From: DATAWZ01 sp036266975
Lineage (GTDB): Bacteria; Actinomycetota; Thermoleophilia; Solirubrobacterales; Solirubrobacteraceae
Length of the DNA: 50,641 bases
Direction: 5' to 3'
NCBI GenBank assembly: GCA_036266975.1
Contig: DATAWZ010000091.1
Location: forward strand, 1 to 50,641
Positions 48,778 through 50,641 of the stretch are shown here, piece after piece (position 1 is the stretch's first letter; each line of letters opens with the position of its first letter). The notes under the pieces are model-generated. The model made no database searches and was not told where the DNA came from. It saw only the letters and a program-made list of their open reading frames with translations. A program made the translations under genes and the position numbers.

Positions 48778-50585
48778 CGGTCGTCGTCGCCGATGTCGAG
48801 CACGGCGAGGAACGCCTCCTGGGGCACCTCGACGCGCCCGACCTGCTTCATGCGCTTCTTGCCTTCCTTCTGCTTCTCCAGGAGCTTGCGCTTGCGCGAG
48901 ATGTCCCCGCCGTAGCACTTGGCCGTGACGTCCTTGCGGAACGCCTTGACCGTCTCGCGGGCGACGATGTGGGAGCCGATCGCCGCCTGGATGGGCACGT
49001 CGTACTGCTGGCGCGGGATCCGCTTGCGCAGCTTCTCGGTCAGCTGACGGCCCATGTCGTAGGCCTTGTCGCGGTGCACGACCATCGACAGCGCGTCGAC
49101 CGGATCGCCGGCGAGCAGCACGTCGAGCTTGACCAGATTCGAGGGCCGGCGCCCGTCGAGCTCGTAGTCCAGCGAGGCGTAGCCGCGCGTGCGCGACTTC
49201 AGCTGATCGAAGAAGTCAAGGACGATCTCGGCCAGCGGCAGGTCGTAGGTCAGCTGCACGCGCTCGGGTGAGAGGTAGTGCATCCCGGCGTGGTCGCCGC
49301 GGCGCTCCTGGCAGAGCTCCATGACCTGCCCGACGTACTCGCGCGGGCAGATGATCGACGCCCTGATGTAGGGCTCGCGGATCTCGGCGATCGTGCCGGG
49401 ATCGGGCATGTCCGAGGGGTTGTGGACCTCGAGCTCCTCGCCGTTGGTGAGGGTCAGATCGAAGGCCACCGAGGGCATCGTGGCCAGCAGCTCGAGGTCA
49501 TACTCGCGCTCCAGGCGCTCGCGCACGATGTCCATGTGCAGCAGCCCGAGAAAGCCGCAGCGAAAGCCGAACCCGAGCGCGTCGGAGGTCTCGGGCTCCC
49601 AGGCCAGCGCGGCGTCGTTGAGCGTGAGCTTCTCCAGCGCGTCGCGCAGGTCCGGGTAGGCGTCGGAGTCGATCGGGAACAGCCCGCAGAAGACCATCGG
49701 CTTGACCTCGCGGTAGCCGGGCAGCGCCGCGCGGGCCCCGTCGCGCCGGGTGGTCAGCGTGTCGCCCACCCGCAGCCGGGTGACCTCCTTGATCCCGGTG
49801 ATCAGGTAGCCGACCTCCCCGGCGCTGAGTTGCTGCACCGGCGTCATCTGGGGGGTAAAAAATCCGATGTCATCGATCTCGGCCAGCGTGCCCGCCGCCA
49901 TGGCGAGGATCTCCTCGCCCTTGCGAAAGACGCCGTCGACGACCCGCACGTAGGCGACCACCCCGCGGTACTGGTCGAACTCGGAGTCGAAGATCAGCGC
50001 CCGCGCCGGCGCGGCCGGGTCGCCGTGGGGCGGGGGCACGCGTCGCACGAGCTCCTCGAGCACGTCGAGCACGCCCTCCCCGGTCTTGCCGCTGATGCGC
50101 AGGATCCCCTCGGCCGGCTCGCCGATCAGATCGGCGACCTCGCCGGCCACCCGCTCGGGCTCGGCGCCGGGCAGGTCGAGCTTGTTCAGGCACGGGATCA
50201 GCTCGAGCCCCGCGTCGACGGCCAGGTAGGTGTTGGCCACGGTCTGGGCCTCGACGCCCTGGGAGGCGTCGACGACGAGCAGCGCGCCCTCGCAGGCGGC
50301 CAGCGACCTCGAGACCTCGTAGGTGAAGTCGACGTGCCCGGGGGTGTCGATCAGGTGCAGCTGGTAGGGCTGCCCGTTACGCGCCTCGTAGAAGACGCGC
50401 ACCGCCTGGGCCTTGATCGTGATGCCGCGCTCGCGCTCGAGGTCCATCGAGTCCAACAGCTGCGCGCGCATCAGCCGCGGATCGACCGTGTGGGTCAGCT
50501 CGAGGATCCGGTCGGCAAGCGTCGACTTGCCGTGGTCGATGTGGGCGATGATCGAGAAGTTGCGGATGTGCGCCTGGTCTGCCAT
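48774..50585 (-). CDS. lepA: Elongation factor 4 (LepA), ribosome back-translocase GTPase
   Basis: The 603-aa protein has the full LepA layout: G1 AHIDHGKST, G2/G3 DTPGHVDF, G4 NKLDLP, domain II, two EF-G-like domains and the LepA-specific C-terminal domain ending KCYGGDISRKRKLLEKQKEGKKRMK. It binds the ribosome and affects elongation and initiation under stress. Length matches the family norm of about 600. The ATG at 50585 is the first possible start. The last 56 nt of the window (50586-50641) hold its 5' flank and no other gene. Confidence 0.97.
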   Translation of the reverse strand: MADQAHIRNFSIIAHIDHGKSTLADRILELTHTVDPRLMRAQLLDSMDLERERGITIKAQAVRVFYEARNGQPYQLHLIDTPGHVDFTYEVSRSLAACEGALLVVDASQGVEAQTVANTYLAVDAGLELIPCLNKLDLPGAEPERVAGEVADLIGEPAEGILRISGKTGEGVLDVLEELVRRVPPPHGDPAAPARALIFDSEFDQYRGVVAYVRVVDGVFRKGEEILAMAAGTLAEIDDIGFFTPQMTPVQQLSAGEVGYLITGIKEVTRLRVGDTLTTRRDGARAALPGYREVKPMVFCGLFPIDSDAYPDLRDALEKLTLNDAALAWEPETSDALGFGFRCGFLGLLHMDIVRERLEREYDLELLATMPSVAFDLTLTNGEELEVHNPSDMPDPGTIAEIREPYIRASIICPREYVGQVMELCQERRGDHAGMHYLSPERVQLTYDLPLAEIVLDFFDQLKSRTRGYASLDYELDGRRPSNLVKLDVLLAGDPVDALSMVVHRDKAYDMGRQLTEKLRKRIPRQQYDVPIQAAIGSHIVARETVKAFRKDVTAKCYGGDISRKRKLLEKQKEGKKRMKQVGRVEVPQEAFLAVLDIGDDDR

Positions 50586-50641
50586 TTCCGCCCTGCAGGT
50601 TAGGCGGTGCGCGGCAGCCCTCAGGCGGCGCGCTCCGGCAG

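Noticed and set aside
1..50641. CRISPR array, prophage or complete insertion sequence
   Set aside because: No regularly spaced repeat series, integrase, transposase or phage structural gene was found. The only repeats are the paired hairpins and the local gene-end duplications.

Overview
The window is about 50.6 kb of very GC-rich DNA. It has dense gene packing, frequent GTG starts, 1-4 nt start/stop overlaps inside operons, and several genes with a -10-like hexamer only 6-8 nt before the start codon, which points to leaderless mRNAs. The gene families present are a luciferase-like oxidoreductase of the F420 type, an AfsR/SARP-type regulator, PucR, a P450, a DesA3-like desaturase with its reductase, and SEC-C and DUF559/AbiEi-like proteins. 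Together they suggest a high-GC actinobacterium, plausibly of the Thermoleophilia/Solirubrobacterales. The lineage is an inference from composition and gene content; no rRNA gene is present to test it. I see no CRISPR array, prophage or complete insertion sequence.

Layout. 1-3.6 kb: the 3' end of an SDR gene, then an arsenic island. The island has arsR, a fused ArsM-ArsN1 gene and arsC on the minus strand, diverging from a MIP channel gene, with a near-perfect 20-nt operator between them. 3.6-8.7 kb: acyl-CoA metabolism (VOC/epimerase-like protein, acyl-CoA dehydrogenase, acyl-CoA oxidase-like protein) around an unknown 444-aa gene. 8.7-12.4 kb: a WYL regulator diverging from an EmrB/QacA-type exporter over two repeated operator-like sites, followed by a protein with an N-terminal motif typical of proteins linked to extracellular contractile injection systems. 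12.4-17.5 kb: a metallo-beta-lactamase/TetR/DUF2568 operon (the last gene frameshifted) diverging from a PucR-type regulator across a mirror-symmetric promoter, then an LLM oxidoreductase/P450 pair. 17.5-23.3 kb: an AfsR-like regulator broken by a one-base frameshift, a sensor kinase/response regulator pair, and a divergent lipoprotein with two Cys/FPDP repeats.

23.3-28.2 kb: a DHFR-like reductase, then a same-strand run of SPFH protein, two-TM membrane protein, ferredoxin reductase and fatty-acid desaturase that looks like a membrane-lipid module, then tRNA-Pro(GGG) and tRNA-Gly(UCC). 28.3-39.7 kb: a cell-surface region with a beta-propeller protein, a polytopic membrane protein, a membrane-anchored GH2 glycosidase, a cupredoxin lipoprotein, an Ig-like repeat protein, a lipoprotein, a second two-component system and a COG4315-type secreted protein. 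39.7-43.5 kb: an SDR gene, two 43-nt hairpin repeats in front of an AbiEi-HTH/DUF559 nuclease-like gene, a decayed tandem duplication of the 3' end of a fructosamine-kinase-like gene, that kinase gene, and a low-molecular-weight phosphatase. 43.5-50.6 kb: rmuC, a secreted protein, a SEC-C protein preceded by a long nested hairpin, a DrrAB-type ABC exporter with a divergent MarR regulator, and lepA.

Best leads for undescribed biology: the paired hairpins before the DUF559 gene; the tandem SARP-like heptamers next to the AfsR-like gene; the ArsM-ArsN1 fusion with a Cys-rich tail; the orphan injection-system-type protein; and the nested hairpin before the SEC-C gene. Two genes (AfsR-like, DUF2568) carry frameshifts that could be real inactivation or base-calling errors.
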